Source: Martinezella multihospitum
GTDB lineage: Bacteria > Pseudomonadota > Alphaproteobacteria > Rhizobiales > Rhizobiaceae
Length of the DNA stretch: 64,000 nucleotides
Assembly: GCF_900094585.1 (NCBI RefSeq)
Contig: NZ_FMAG01000001.1
Coordinates: 62,001 to 126,000 of the forward strand
Reading direction: 5' to 3'
The notes under the pieces are model-generated. The model made no database searches. It had not been told where the DNA came from and saw nothing but the letters and a program-made list of their open reading frames with translations. Position numbers and translations under genes: made by a program. This document shows, in pieces, positions 19,066 through 28,160 of this stretch (position 1 is its first letter; each line of letters opens with the position of its first letter).

Positions 19066-20277
19066 ATGGCTCTGATTAACCCCGAGACCCAAAACAAGAA
19101 AGTCGATGCAGATCAGCGCCGGCAGCCTTTCCGCCACATGATTGCAACTTCGATTGCCGGACCTGCAAAGGCCCGAAAGCGTCGCAAGCGTTACGGCCGT
19201 CTAAGCGTTTATCTGCTAGCGGTTATTGCCCCAACCTTGGCAGTCAGCGCCTATTACGCATTCATCGCCGCTCCAATCTATGTGTCCGAATCCTCTTTCG
19301 TCGTCCGCATGGCCGCGCCGCCATCCTCCAACGTCTTCGGCTCTCTGCTGCAGAACAGCGGGATAACGCGCTCGCAGGACGATACTTTTTCCGTGCAGGA
19401 ATATATCCGCTCCCGCCAGGCGCTGAAGGAACTTGCCGAACGGCTTCCCGTACGTGCTATTTTCGGCAGTCCGCAGGCGGACTGGCTGACGCGCTTTCCC
19501 CGCTTCTGGGAAAACAACAGCGACGAACAGCTCTATAATTATTATTCGGACCGAGTATCGGTTATTCACAACGACACCACAGGCATCACCCTTCTGCGGA
19601 CGACAGCATTTCACGCACAGGATGCCGCGGACTTGAACACCTCATTGCTGGCACTTGGCGGCGATCTTCTCGACCGACTTAACAATCGCGCCCGTGGCGA
19701 TGCGGTTCGCTTTGCCGATGGCGAGGTACAGCAGGCGCAGCAGCGGGTCATCGACGCGCAGAGAAACATAACAAACTTCAGAAACAAGGAGCTGATGATC
19801 GATCCGAATGCCAGCTCCATGTCGATGATCGATCTCATCAGCAATCTTACCGCCTCCCTCGCCAACACGCGGGCGCGGCTTGCAGAAACGCGCAAGACTG
19901 CGCCGGACAGCAGTTCCATCCCGTTTCTGACGAGCCAGATCGCTGCACTGGAGCAGCAGATCGAGAACGAGCGAGCAAAAATGGTCGGATCCGACAATTC
20001 CGTCGCGCCGAGGATTGCGGACTATGAAAGTCTCGTCCTGATGCGGGAGTTTTCCAACAAGGCGCTCGTTGCCGCCCTCGATTCGCTCGAAGCGGCCCGA
20101 GCCGATGCCCGCCGCCAACAGCTCTATCTTGAGGTCGTCGTTCCACCGCAGATGCCCGACGAGGCAGCGATGCCTTATGCGCTCAAGAACATTACAGTCG
20201 TTTTCCTGTCCTTGAGCCTTTGCTATCTGCTGGGCTGGCTCATGGTCACCGCCATCAGAGATCATGAAAGCGGCTGA
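19066..20277 (+). CDS. kpsE: KpsE-like inner-membrane capsule export protein, copy 2
   Basis: This 403-residue PCP-3-class protein is laid out like copy 1 at 11175-12380. It has a basic N-terminal cytoplasmic tail, a membrane helix (about 45-67), a periplasmic domain opening YVSESSFVVRMA, a coiled coil (about 215-330), and a second membrane helix (about 370-392). It starts at ATG with AAGGG eight bases upstream. It pairs divergently with kpsM. Two non-identical KpsE proteins with only one KpsM and one KpsT in view could mean two chain types, two assembly states, or a recently merged second locus. The copies are paralogues of moderate similarity, not a recent duplication. Confidence 0.9.
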   Translation: MALINPETQNKKVDADQRRQPFRHMIATSIAGPAKARKRRKRYGRLSVYLLAVIAPTLAVSAYYAFIAAPIYVSESSFVVRMAAPPSSNVFGSLLQNSGITRSQDDTFSVQEYIRSRQALKELAERLPVRAIFGSPQADWLTRFPRFWENNSDEQLYNYYSDRVSVIHNDTTGITLLRTTAFHAQDAADLNTSLLALGGDLLDRLNNRARGDAVRFADGEVQQAQQRVIDAQRNITNFRNKELMIDPNASSMSMIDLISNLTASLANTRARLAETRKTAPDSSSIPFLTSQIAALEQQIENERAKMVGSDNSVAPRIADYESLVLMREFSNKALVAALDSLEAARADARRQQLYLEVVVPPQMPDEAAMPYALKNITVVFLSLSLCYLLGWLMVTAIRDHESG

Positions 20278-20672
20278 CCTTACAGCCATGTTCGACCCTA
20301 AGCGTTCAGATTTTCAACGCTATCGGCATGCCACAGACCCTGTACAACCAACAGGCAATTTCTTTGTCGCCATACCGATTGCGTCTCCATAGTATAAAAT
20401 GCGACAATACTTACAGTTAAATGTTATTATAGACATATTTCAGTCATTGAAGGACAAAACGCTGATTTTTCAGTTGAAAATATTGCTTTTTATTGCCAAT
20501 ATTTCCCGAGTAATTTGCGGAAAAATCGGCGCTGAGCTTACCCGGCCAACGGAATATGGATCAAATCCAGAGGCGACATTGCATCATATTGATGTGAACA
20601 GCGGCATCGATGGTTGCAATCCAGGCGTTTATTCAAGTTCACCATCAGATAAAAACGGAAATGGAGTGCATT
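20278..20672. other. AT-rich promoter region before an FkbM-type gene
   Basis: The 395 bases are clearly richer in A+T than the surrounding genes (for example 20390-20520). They contain one GCGACA-type motif at 20391. About 20 bases before it, TTTGTCGC at 20363 is an inverted partial copy. No convincing gene is present; a frame starting at 20399 has no recognisable content. Confidence 0.45.
20391..20410 (+). promoter_or_regulatory. Recurrent GCGACA surface-gene motif, copy a
   Basis: The sequence AGTATAAAATGCGACAATAC lies about 260 bases upstream of the FkbM-type gene at 20673 and in the same orientation. It differs from copy b at 28357 at only three of 20 positions. Function is unknown. Confidence 0.4.
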
Positions 20673-21761
20673 GTGATCGAAGAGCAATCGAAAACAAGCA
20701 ATGCAAAGGACGTCATCATCGCAGCATATAAAGGCCTTCTAGGAAGAGATCCCGACAAGAACGGCATGAGTTCTTATCTCGATTTGCTGGAGAAGAACTC
20801 AATTTCATATGAAGATCTTATACGGCAAATCAGCGCTTCTGACGAATTCAAGACCATACATGGATACATTCACACATATGGCTCCTCCAGAAGAGAGGCG
20901 ATGGATGTATTTCGGCAATTCAGAAAATATGAGGGGCCGGGACGGGCGGGCTTCGTGACCAACTTCCTCGGTTGCGTTTCCAACGTGAACCATGTCGGGC
21001 TTGCAAGCCATTCGGGACTGGTCGAGTCATTTCCGTTTCCCGGTAATTTTCACGGGGCCGCCTTGGAATGGATCGCGGTATTGCGTTCGGTTCTCGACGC
21101 TCGGGAGCGATTCAGCATGATTGAGCTCGGCGCCGGATGGGCACCCTGGTCGGCGATCGGCTATACGGCCGCCAAGCAGAAAGGTTTAAGCGCTCACGTG
21201 ACCCCGATCGAAGGGGATCGCGGTCATATCGATTACATTCACCATTCTTTTCGTGAAAACTCCATCCCGGATAGCGATGCCGACGTTATTCATGGGGTCA
21301 TCGGTGTTGAGGACGGAATAGCCAGGTTCCCTCGGGCGGTACATGCCGGGCATGTCTATGGCGCCGCCGCCGCTTTTTCTGGCGAGGGCAATGATGGGGA
21401 TGCGTTCGGGACATTCCTGAGGCATCATAGTGGCCTTATCGCAGAAATTGAAGAGGTCACATGTTATAGTCTAGCAACGGTCCTAGACGGCAAAGGGACC
21501 ATTGATCTCATCCATTGCGATATTCAAGGTGCCGAAGGCGACCTCTTTGAACACCATATCGATGTGGTGACGAAGCAGGTGAAGCGCGTATTCATCGGCA
21601 CGCATTCGGTAGACTTGGACCGGCGCCTCATCAGCTTGTTTCCCAAGCATGGCTGGGTTTGCGAAGGCATCGTTGCCGCAAAGACGAGGGATGATCCGCA
21701 CGGAGATCCGATGCTTGTTGCGGATGGTGACCAGGTATGGCGCAATCAGGCGTTCTTCTGA
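20673..21761 (+). CDS. FkbM-like methyltransferase with DUF4214-like N-terminal region
   Basis: The start is best placed at GTG 20673, six bases after GGAG, giving 362 residues. ATG 20661 and 20610 are in frame but have weaker signals. Residues about 12-60 (AAYKGLLGRDPDKNGMSSYL ... SASDEFKTIHGY) match the DUF4214 pattern well. The methyltransferase part has IELGAGWAPWSAIGY as its SAM-binding loop and IDLIHCDIQGAEGDLFE as the FkbM hallmark. It probably modifies a glycan made by this locus. The gene sits alone on the plus strand, downstream of a GCGACA motif, and is convergent with the methyltransferase at 21906. Local base composition is lower in GC than the kps genes. Confidence 0.82.
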   Translation: MIEEQSKTSNAKDVIIAAYKGLLGRDPDKNGMSSYLDLLEKNSISYEDLIRQISASDEFKTIHGYIHTYGSSRREAMDVFRQFRKYEGPGRAGFVTNFLGCVSNVNHVGLASHSGLVESFPFPGNFHGAALEWIAVLRSVLDARERFSMIELGAGWAPWSAIGYTAAKQKGLSAHVTPIEGDRGHIDYIHHSFRENSIPDSDADVIHGVIGVEDGIARFPRAVHAGHVYGAAAAFSGEGNDGDAFGTFLRHHSGLIAEIEEVTCYSLATVLDGKGTIDLIHCDIQGAEGDLFEHHIDVVTKQVKRVFIGTHSVDLDRRLISLFPKHGWVCEGIVAAKTRDDPHGDPMLVADGDQVWRNQAFF

Positions 21762-21905
21762 TCCAGGTCTTACAGCAATTCCAGGAAAATGTATGGCGGT
21801 TTTCCGTCCGGAATTGCGTATAGATTTCCATACCCGCAGTCAGCTTCTTTGCCGCACACTTCTGACGGCGGCCCTCGGCATGCGCGTACGCTCTAACTGC
21901 AGAAA

Positions 21906-22850
21906 TCACTTCTTCACGAAAACAAAGATGCTAGTAACATTGTCGATATGGCCAGGCTCTTCATGCAACTCAACTAACCGGCAGCCAGTTCTATCGGCCA
22001 GCTCCAAGATGGAATTTTGCGGCGTAGAGTGCATCTCCATATCGAGTTTGGAACCACCCTTGAGATAGTCTGCTACTTTGAATCTGTAGCCATCTTCATG
22101 TGTCCTAACGTGTACGATCGCGACTCCGTGAGGCGGCAATCCGGAAAACGCCTTCTCTAGGACAGACAGTGTAACCGGCGGCGGATTATGTTGCAGCACC
22201 AGCCTGGAATACCAAAGATCGAAGCCGCGCCCTGGCATGACGTTCTCAGACGTGACTTGGATAAACTCGACATTATTAGCGCCCGAAGATGCAACATGCT
22301 CTTTCGCCAATTCAATATGAGGGGCTGAGATGTCCAGCGCGATAACATGCTTGAAGGCTGTAGCCAGCGCAGCCGTCGCACGCCCGACACCACAGCCAAA
22401 TTCAAGGATAGTTTTGAAGTCATTTGGCGATCGGTTCATTCTACGGAGAAGGTCGCGAACCAGGTACAAATCTCCGACACCGCTTTCATAAAATTCAGCC
22501 AGATTTTGTTCCAGTTGATCCGGCGCATATTTATCCAAAGATAACACAGACCAATGTGGTGCCTGAGCACCAACTTCTGACCAATAGGACGCCGTCTTGG
22601 ATACCACCTGTTTAAGGGTGGGATGGTCCATGATGGTTTCAATATCGGAGGGCGGAGTATGGGCCAGAAAAGATTTAGTGACCGCCACCGGATTCTTTAA
22701 TTTATACTCGGGGGATTCCATCAGATGCTGGCGGAATAATTCAACGTCTTCGAATGCCTGGCGATAAATTTCTATAACATCGTCGTTTTCTGGCAACCTG
22801 CCCAAGAGATAGCGATAGCCGTAGCTCACGTCGTCCTTAGAAATTGGCAT
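21906..22850 (-). CDS. Class I SAM-dependent methyltransferase with DUF4214-like N-terminal region
   Basis: ATG 22850 has GAGG nine bases upstream and gives 314 residues; the frame can be extended to GTG 22907 but that has no clear ribosome binding site. The N-terminal 60 residues (YRYLLGRLPENDD ... LMESPEYKLKN) resemble the DUF4214-type module of its neighbours. The catalytic domain is a Methyltransf_25/11-type fold with ILEFGCGVGRATAAL, then ALDISAPHIELAK and LWYSRLVLQHNPPP. It is not an FkbM enzyme. It lies directly downstream of the FkbM gene at 22961 on the same strand. Substrate is unknown; a surface glycan is likely from context. Codon use is noticeably A+T-leaning. Confidence 0.85.
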   Translation of the reverse strand: MPISKDDVSYGYRYLLGRLPENDDVIEIYRQAFEDVELFRQHLMESPEYKLKNPVAVTKSFLAHTPPSDIETIMDHPTLKQVVSKTASYWSEVGAQAPHWSVLSLDKYAPDQLEQNLAEFYESGVGDLYLVRDLLRRMNRSPNDFKTILEFGCGVGRATAALATAFKHVIALDISAPHIELAKEHVASSGANNVEFIQVTSENVMPGRGFDLWYSRLVLQHNPPPVTLSVLEKAFSGLPPHGVAIVHVRTHEDGYRFKVADYLKGGSKLDMEMHSTPQNSILELADRTGCRLVELHEEPGHIDNVTSIFVFVKK

Positions 22851-22960
22851 TTTTACAGTCCTCACCGACTTATGGAGACCACGCCGCTTCGCCTCATCTC
22901 TTGCCACTTGTCAAAGGCACGCCAGAACTCCCAACGAAGGAAATTCTCAATAGTTATATT

Positions 22961-23923
22961 TCAGTTTGAAAGCCGCTCACGGGGGATCAGCGCCAGATCT
23001 TCAAGGCGAGTATTCGCTCCATAGTTCTGTAAAAATAGGCCAGCGTCTCCTATGTCCTTCGGTGCGCCCGTCGGGTCCGCTCGATCAAGAAGACCAATGT
23101 GATAACCAATATCGACAAACCTCTTCAAATAGCTCAGTGGGTCCACTCCAGATATGCGCTGAAGCATCTCCGGCGAGAACTCCGTCGATATGATGGGCCG
23201 ATCGCGCTCTATAAGAGGCCAAGCGCCGTCAAAGACCTTGGACTCTGCGCCCTCTACATCCACCTTAATGAAATCGATGCGCTTTTGGACAAGCTGATCC
23301 AGACGAAAGACCGGCACCACCGTACAATAAGGACTGCTTAAAACAGCCGAGGTTTCCGGCAGCAAGCCGCCATTAGAACCCACATGCGTAGAGAAATAGG
23401 CAGCTCCTTCGGCACTGGATAGTGCGACAGGCAGAAGCTTTACATTGTCAATTCCATTTCGCTCGATGCTCAGCAGTATCAAGCGACTATTTTCGGAATT
23501 CGGCTCTATTGCTGTTACGGTACCCGATGGTCCAACGAGCGTTGAGGACAACATCGTGAAATACCCGATGTTTGCGCCTATATCGACGACGTGCATTCCT
23601 TCTGTGATTGTCGATTTACAAAAGGCAGTGACATGAGGCTCATATATGCCGGAATGCAATATCGAAAGACCGACGGCCCTATCCGCATTATCTACCGCCA
23701 AGCTGAACGATCCGAGATCAGCGTAGAAAATATCCTCTGGTCCAAATCTGACAATGATAGGTGTGTTTAAGCTCTGACGATCAAAAACACCTATAACAGA
23801 GCGAATTTTTGAATAAGATAATTCTCCATCCGAAATGCCGTGTCTGCTAACGTGATCTTTATGAGATGAAGGAATATCGTTCCCATACAGGAACTGACAT
23901 ATCGTTTCTAAACTTCCATCCAT
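22961..23923 (-). CDS. FkbM-family methyltransferase
   Basis: ATG 23923 has GGAGGG eight bases upstream, giving 320 residues; a GTG six codons earlier is less likely. The SAM-binding loop is VVDIGANIGYFTML (about 130), followed by AIEPNSENSRLI. The hallmark IDFIKVDVEGAESKVFDGAW is near residue 215. The first 50 residues (ICQFLYGNDIPSSHKDHVS) may be a degenerate DUF4214-like region. It probably forms an operon with the methyltransferase downstream at 21906 (110 nt gap) and the large glycosyltransferase upstream at 24018 (94 nt gap). Lower GC content than the kps genes suggests separate ancestry. Confidence 0.87.
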   Translation of the reverse strand: MDGSLETICQFLYGNDIPSSHKDHVSRHGISDGELSYSKIRSVIGVFDRQSLNTPIIVRFGPEDIFYADLGSFSLAVDNADRAVGLSILHSGIYEPHVTAFCKSTITEGMHVVDIGANIGYFTMLSSTLVGPSGTVTAIEPNSENSRLILLSIERNGIDNVKLLPVALSSAEGAAYFSTHVGSNGGLLPETSAVLSSPYCTVVPVFRLDQLVQKRIDFIKVDVEGAESKVFDGAWPLIERDRPIISTEFSPEMLQRISGVDPLSYLKRFVDIGYHIGLLDRADPTGAPKDIGDAGLFLQNYGANTRLEDLALIPRERLSN

Positions 23924-24017
23924 AAACAACCCTCCACTCACAGCACTGATCTCGGGAATCGAGATGATGAAAATTACATTTGGAGGCGGACCACGCCGCC
24001 TAACGGGACAGCGTCGC

Positions 24018-26168
24018 TCAGCTTCGGCTTAGCTGCGATTGGAGCGTTACCTTCTCCAACAAACCCACTCGTTCCAGTGGGTCCGCCCCATCGCAGTACG
24101 CAACGGCTGAGAGACCGAGATGGCATGACCGCTCGCCGGTATCGCCAAATCTGCCCCGCGTCAGCAGATTGACCGTAACTCTCCCGTGCGGACCGACGAT
24201 GCCCCCGAACGAAATATAGGTCGACCGATCGACGAGTTGAAAAGAGCACGTTTCTCCCCCGGCATCGGCGATAACGGCGATATTCTCGCTGAGAGGCGGA
24301 CATTTCACCTCAAGATAGACGCGCACGCTCTCGCCCTCGGCGAGTTCGCTGTCGAATATAAGCCGGGAGCGGCGTTGGCTTGCCCAAACGCCCCAGTCTT
24401 CCATAGCGAACCAGCCTGAGTCCCGCGCTGCGCGGAACGTGAGGATCCGCCGGCCTTCGGCAGCGATGCGCAACAGTGCCTTGTCGCCGCCTTCGATGAT
24501 TGCGTTGCGCGGCAGGCGACAATTCAAAAGCCCAGGCTGGTCTCCCAGACCAACGCTCATGTCGATCGCGGTCGAGAACAGCTCGGAGCAGAACGAATCC
24601 CACGACTTTGGCACGAAATTCTCTTTGATATCGCGCTGCCAGTCGGCCAGGTCGTTGCGATCGACAATGACCTGCTTAAAGAGGTTGTAGCCGTCCTCGA
24701 CGTTGTACGGATTGATGTAACGCACGAAATGTCCCCCAACCTCTGGCATCGAGGTGGCGTTGGAGGCGATGCAAGGCTTGCCGTAATTCAGGCTCTCGCC
24801 GATGGGCAGGCCAAAGCCTTCGGCAAAGCTTGTATAGGTCGTAAACATAGAATGCCGGTATAGATATTCCAGCTCGTCGTCCGAGATGTCGTTGAAGATG
24901 TAGAGCCAGTCCCCGACATAGCCGTGGGCGGCCAGATGGTGACGGAGCTCGTCGATCTGCCAACCCCATTTGCCTACCCAGACGAGCTTCGGTGCCTTGT
25001 CGCCCAGTTCGCGGATCAGCCGTTCCCAGATGCGGATCTGGTACATATGGTTCTTGCGAACCTCGATCGTTGCTACACAGAGGACATATTCCTCCTCTGC
25101 CATACCTAGGATGTTGGTATTGAGGATCCTCGTCTTCTTCTGTGTCTTGCGCAGCTCCGTTGCGAGCGGAATTGCCTTGACGGGCAGCTCGAAGTTGAGA
25201 CGCTCCTTGAAATAGGCCCTGATTTCGGATGCGACGAACTCTGAATTCGCCAGAACGAAATCGCAAACCGAGAATACGTCGATCAGCTGTCTTTGAAACT
25301 TGTCGACGGCAGCCTGCTGGACATATTCGGGATTCCGGATCTGAATGAGATCGTGAATGAATACGCAGAAGCGCATGCCCTTTTCACGAAGCTTCCGCAT
25401 GACATCGTAATGCGGATAGATCCAGAAAGCGCCCGCAACGACGAATATATCATCCTGCGTGGGCCAAACTTCGAAGCGCGCGTCGAAGACGGCGGCAATT
25501 GCCTTATCGACCATGCTGCGATCGACAATCGGAACATCGAACTGGCGAACAAGCGTTGCAAGGGCCGCCGGGCTCGCGGCGAGAATCCGATGGCGATCAT
25601 ACTCCGGGATCACCGGGATAACGCGATAGTCCTTGAAAATACCGGACTCGATATGAAGGACCAGGTTGGCAACGACGCGTTGAATTCCACTCAGGCTCTT
25701 GTTGTGCTGAGCATATTCCATGAGGTCGGTGACATCGAGCCAGATGGTCTTCACCGCTTTTTCGCTCTCGACGCTGAAATCGGAAAAGACATCGCCAGCA
25801 GCGCCCGCTGCCACGAGTTCGATGACGGCGTCATGGTTGCCGGGGTTGCATTCTACCGATCGCTTATAGCTTTCGATTGCTTCGCCCGTGCGACCCATGA
25901 CCTTCAGCAGGTGCCCGCGCTGCAGGTGAATGTCGGAATCATCCGGGCTGAGCTCAAGCGCCCTCTGATAGCGCTTGGCTGCCTCACGGTAGTCACCCGC
26001 CTCCTTGAGGCAGTTTCCCGCCTGAACCCAGATCCCTGTGTCTTCAGGATTGGTCCGCAGATGCTCATCATATAAGTCGGCCGCTTTCTGCCACAGTCTC
26101 GAATCCCGCGCCACGTCGGCCTCACGGACGACGTTTCTCATTTCTTCCTTGCTGCGAAAAATGTTCAT
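24018..26168 (-). CDS. TPR-GT4 glycosyltransferase fusion
   Basis: The 716-residue protein starts with about 120 residues of TPR helices (for example LYDEHLRTNPEDTGIWVQAGNCLKEAGDYREAAKRYQRA, split here as two repeats). A GT-B glycosyltransferase core follows (about 145-535). Its motifs include IWLDVTDLMEYAQHNKSLSGIQRV, ATIEVRKNHMYQIRIWERL, and the donor-site stretch TSFAEGFGLPIGESLNYGKP. The last 150 residues form a beta-rich tail with no clear family. Such TPR-GT4 proteins occur in rhizobial exopolysaccharide clusters, and the TPR part may dock other synthesis proteins. It is first in a likely operon with the two methyltransferase genes downstream. Donor sugar cannot be read. Confidence 0.88.
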   Translation of the reverse strand: MNIFRSKEEMRNVVREADVARDSRLWQKAADLYDEHLRTNPEDTGIWVQAGNCLKEAGDYREAAKRYQRALELSPDDSDIHLQRGHLLKVMGRTGEAIESYKRSVECNPGNHDAVIELVAAGAAGDVFSDFSVESEKAVKTIWLDVTDLMEYAQHNKSLSGIQRVVANLVLHIESGIFKDYRVIPVIPEYDRHRILAASPAALATLVRQFDVPIVDRSMVDKAIAAVFDARFEVWPTQDDIFVVAGAFWIYPHYDVMRKLREKGMRFCVFIHDLIQIRNPEYVQQAAVDKFQRQLIDVFSVCDFVLANSEFVASEIRAYFKERLNFELPVKAIPLATELRKTQKKTRILNTNILGMAEEEYVLCVATIEVRKNHMYQIRIWERLIRELGDKAPKLVWVGKWGWQIDELRHHLAAHGYVGDWLYIFNDISDDELEYLYRHSMFTTYTSFAEGFGLPIGESLNYGKPCIASNATSMPEVGGHFVRYINPYNVEDGYNLFKQVIVDRNDLADWQRDIKENFVPKSWDSFCSELFSTAIDMSVGLGDQPGLLNCRLPRNAIIEGGDKALLRIAAEGRRILTFRAARDSGWFAMEDWGVWASQRRSRLIFDSELAEGESVRVYLEVKCPPLSENIAVIADAGGETCSFQLVDRSTYISFGGIVGPHGRVTVNLLTRGRFGDTGERSCHLGLSAVAYCDGADPLERVGLLEKVTLQSQLSRS

Positions 26169-26360
26169 GAAATCTCGCCCGGTTTGTTGGGTCAGGTTGA
26201 TGGCGATGGCTAAGGGGATTTCGGCGATGGTTCGTCGGCGCTCGCAACTCCGCCGGTTCTAGCCGGAGACGGATAGGTCTATCCCATCCGTCCCCGGCTG
26301 CTGAACAGCTCCTCACTCTGTCGGCGGTCCAAAGGTGGGCCGTCGCAAGGTGGGTCTTCC

Positions 26361-28160
26361 TCAGGCGGCGCGGAGCCCTGCCACGTCCGTTTCTTCCGGC
26401 GCCACCCAAGGTTGGCCGGCTTCCGCATAGCCTGCCAGACGCAGGATCACGTGACCCTTGCAATCGGCCCACAGCGTGGCCGGCAGCACGAGGTGACCAT
26501 TGGTCCAGGACCAGTTGCACCCTGCAGCGAGCTCTTCCGGATGCAGGCCGACGAGGCCATCCAAGGCAACGTCATGGTCGGTCTTGAGGCCATCGAAGAT
26601 GCGCAGGCTCTCAAACCGCACGCCGAGCGCACGAACCTCGCGGCCGGGAGAGAAGGTCCGCGACACCAGGCTCGCCGTCTTGGCGGAAGCCGGGAAGATG
26701 AACCGGGCGAGGTCGCCGTCGATCTGCCCCTCCACACGTTTGCCGTCGACCAGCATATGCAAGTCCATATCCGCAGCCCGGCTCCAGCCGAGTGTCTCGA
26801 CCCGCGCGATCAACCGCTCGCGGATCGCCTCGACGAGGACACCGCGGTCGACGAAGGGGCGGGCATAACGGGTGAAGCTCTCGGCCACACGCTGAGCGGC
26901 GTCGACCTCGACAAGGCGGCCATAAGCCCTGCCGAAGAAAGCGCGATTGCCCACTTCCATGTAGCTCTCGCAGCCCAGGCCCTCAGCCATCAGCACATCA
27001 TGGCTTTCCAGTTCGACGTGCCAATAGGTGACCTCGGGCCACTCCTCGCGGACGATCGTCGCGCCATTGGCCAGCTCGCCAACCGGCACGAACACTTCGC
27101 CCATCAAGTCCACGCAGACCGCATGGCCGCCGGATAGCAGCAGATCGCGAGCGGGCAGGTTATCGCCGAATGCGCCGGCACGAACCCGGACCGGCCACTC
27201 ATTGCGCACCGGTCGTTCGACCCGTTTGCTGCCGATCCAAATGATCGGACGGGCTTCGCCGGTCGCCGTGATCGCCAGGTCGCCAACCCTCAGATCTTCG
27301 ACGGCGACCTCGCCGCGCGCGGTAAGGATAAGCGTTCCGGAAACGAAGCAGGGCGTCGCCACCGGAGTAATGTCTATCGCTGCGCCATTCGCAGTGATTG
27401 TCAGCGGACCTGCCTGGCCGGCTATGAAAGTGCCGGTCGTGAAACTGGTGCCGGCAACGGAGACATTTCCGAGCGGATTGTTGCTGCTGTCGAAAAGGCT
27501 GATCGTCTGGGAGCCGCCGCTCGAAGTGATGGTGTAGTGATCGATCGATCCGGCCAGCCCTTGAAACTCGATCTTGTCCGTTGCGGCATCGAAGCCATTG
27601 ATAGTCGTCGACGAAAGATCGAGAACCGCCCCACCGGCGTTCGCGACGAAGGTGCCCCCACCGGCTCCGAAGTTGATGGTCGTGCCGTTCAGCGCGCTTA
27701 TCAAGGCCGTTCCGTTGGTGAACGTGCCGCCATTCTCGAGATCGACATTCAAGCCGCTCAGCGCTCCGAGGACCGAGCCGCCGGCAGCGGTGGCGGTGCC
27801 GCCGTCAACGATGACGGTCATGCTGCTCAGGGCGCTAATACCCGAATTGATAGTAGCGTTGCCGCCCACATAGACCGTGGACGAGCCTAAAAGCGCAGCG
27901 GTAATGTTGACGGTTGCCGTCGCGCCGGGGGCCACCACATAGTTGGTGTTCCCAAGGACCGAGAGGATAGACAGCGAACTGGTGCCATTAACCGGCGTCG
28001 CGACATTGCCCGGCGCTATATTGGTTACCGTTGTCGTCGTAGCGTCCGGGTTGGTGATGGTGAGGTCGTAATTTGCACCTACCCCAAGCACGCCAGGATT
28101 GTAGGTCAGATTATACTGTACGCCACTCGCAGTGGTGGCACTATAATTGCCTTCCGCCAT
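26361..28160 (-). CDS. Hint-domain (hedgehog/intein fold) secreted-type protein, copy 1
   Basis: This 599-residue protein starts at ATG with GGAG eight bases upstream and has no Sec signal. Residues 1-270 are a low-complexity beta-type passenger rich in Gly, Thr, Ser, Asn and Ala (NGTTINFGAGGGTFVANAGG), like type I-secreted adhesins. At about residue 273 a Hint_2 domain begins with its catalytic-type Cys (PCFVSGTLI) followed by VEDLRVGDLAIT. It continues to LLSGGHAVCVD, which keeps the block-B His, and YWHVELESHDVLMAEG. About 180 residues of unknown type follow. Hint_2 domains may self-cleave or ligate, which could release or anchor the passenger. Cleavage is not shown by sequence alone. It is followed by a similar gene at 28929. 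Confidence 0.85.
   Translation of the reverse strand: MAEGNYSATTASGVQYNLTYNPGVLGVGANYDLTITNPDATTTTVTNIAPGNVATPVNGTSSLSILSVLGNTNYVVAPGATATVNITAALLGSSTVYVGGNATINSGISALSSMTVIVDGGTATAAGGSVLGALSGLNVDLENGGTFTNGTALISALNGTTINFGAGGGTFVANAGGAVLDLSSTTINGFDAATDKIEFQGLAGSIDHYTITSSGGSQTISLFDSSNNPLGNVSVAGTSFTTGTFIAGQAGPLTITANGAAIDITPVATPCFVSGTLILTARGEVAVEDLRVGDLAITATGEARPIIWIGSKRVERPVRNEWPVRVRAGAFGDNLPARDLLLSGGHAVCVDLMGEVFVPVGELANGATIVREEWPEVTYWHVELESHDVLMAEGLGCESYMEVGNRAFFGRAYGRLVEVDAAQRVAESFTRYARPFVDRGVLVEAIRERLIARVETLGWSRAADMDLHMLVDGKRVEGQIDGDLARFIFPASAKTASLVSRTFSPGREVRALGVRFESLRIFDGLKTDHDVALDGLVGLHPEELAAGCNWSWTNGHLVLPATLWADCKGHVILRLAGYAEAGQPWVAPEETDVAGLRAA

Noticed and set aside
26265..26295. Possible hairpin between Hint copy 1 and the TPR-GT4 gene
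   Set aside because: The stem (GACGGATAGG with TCCCATCCGTC) is imperfect and lacks a T-run, so I do not call a terminator.
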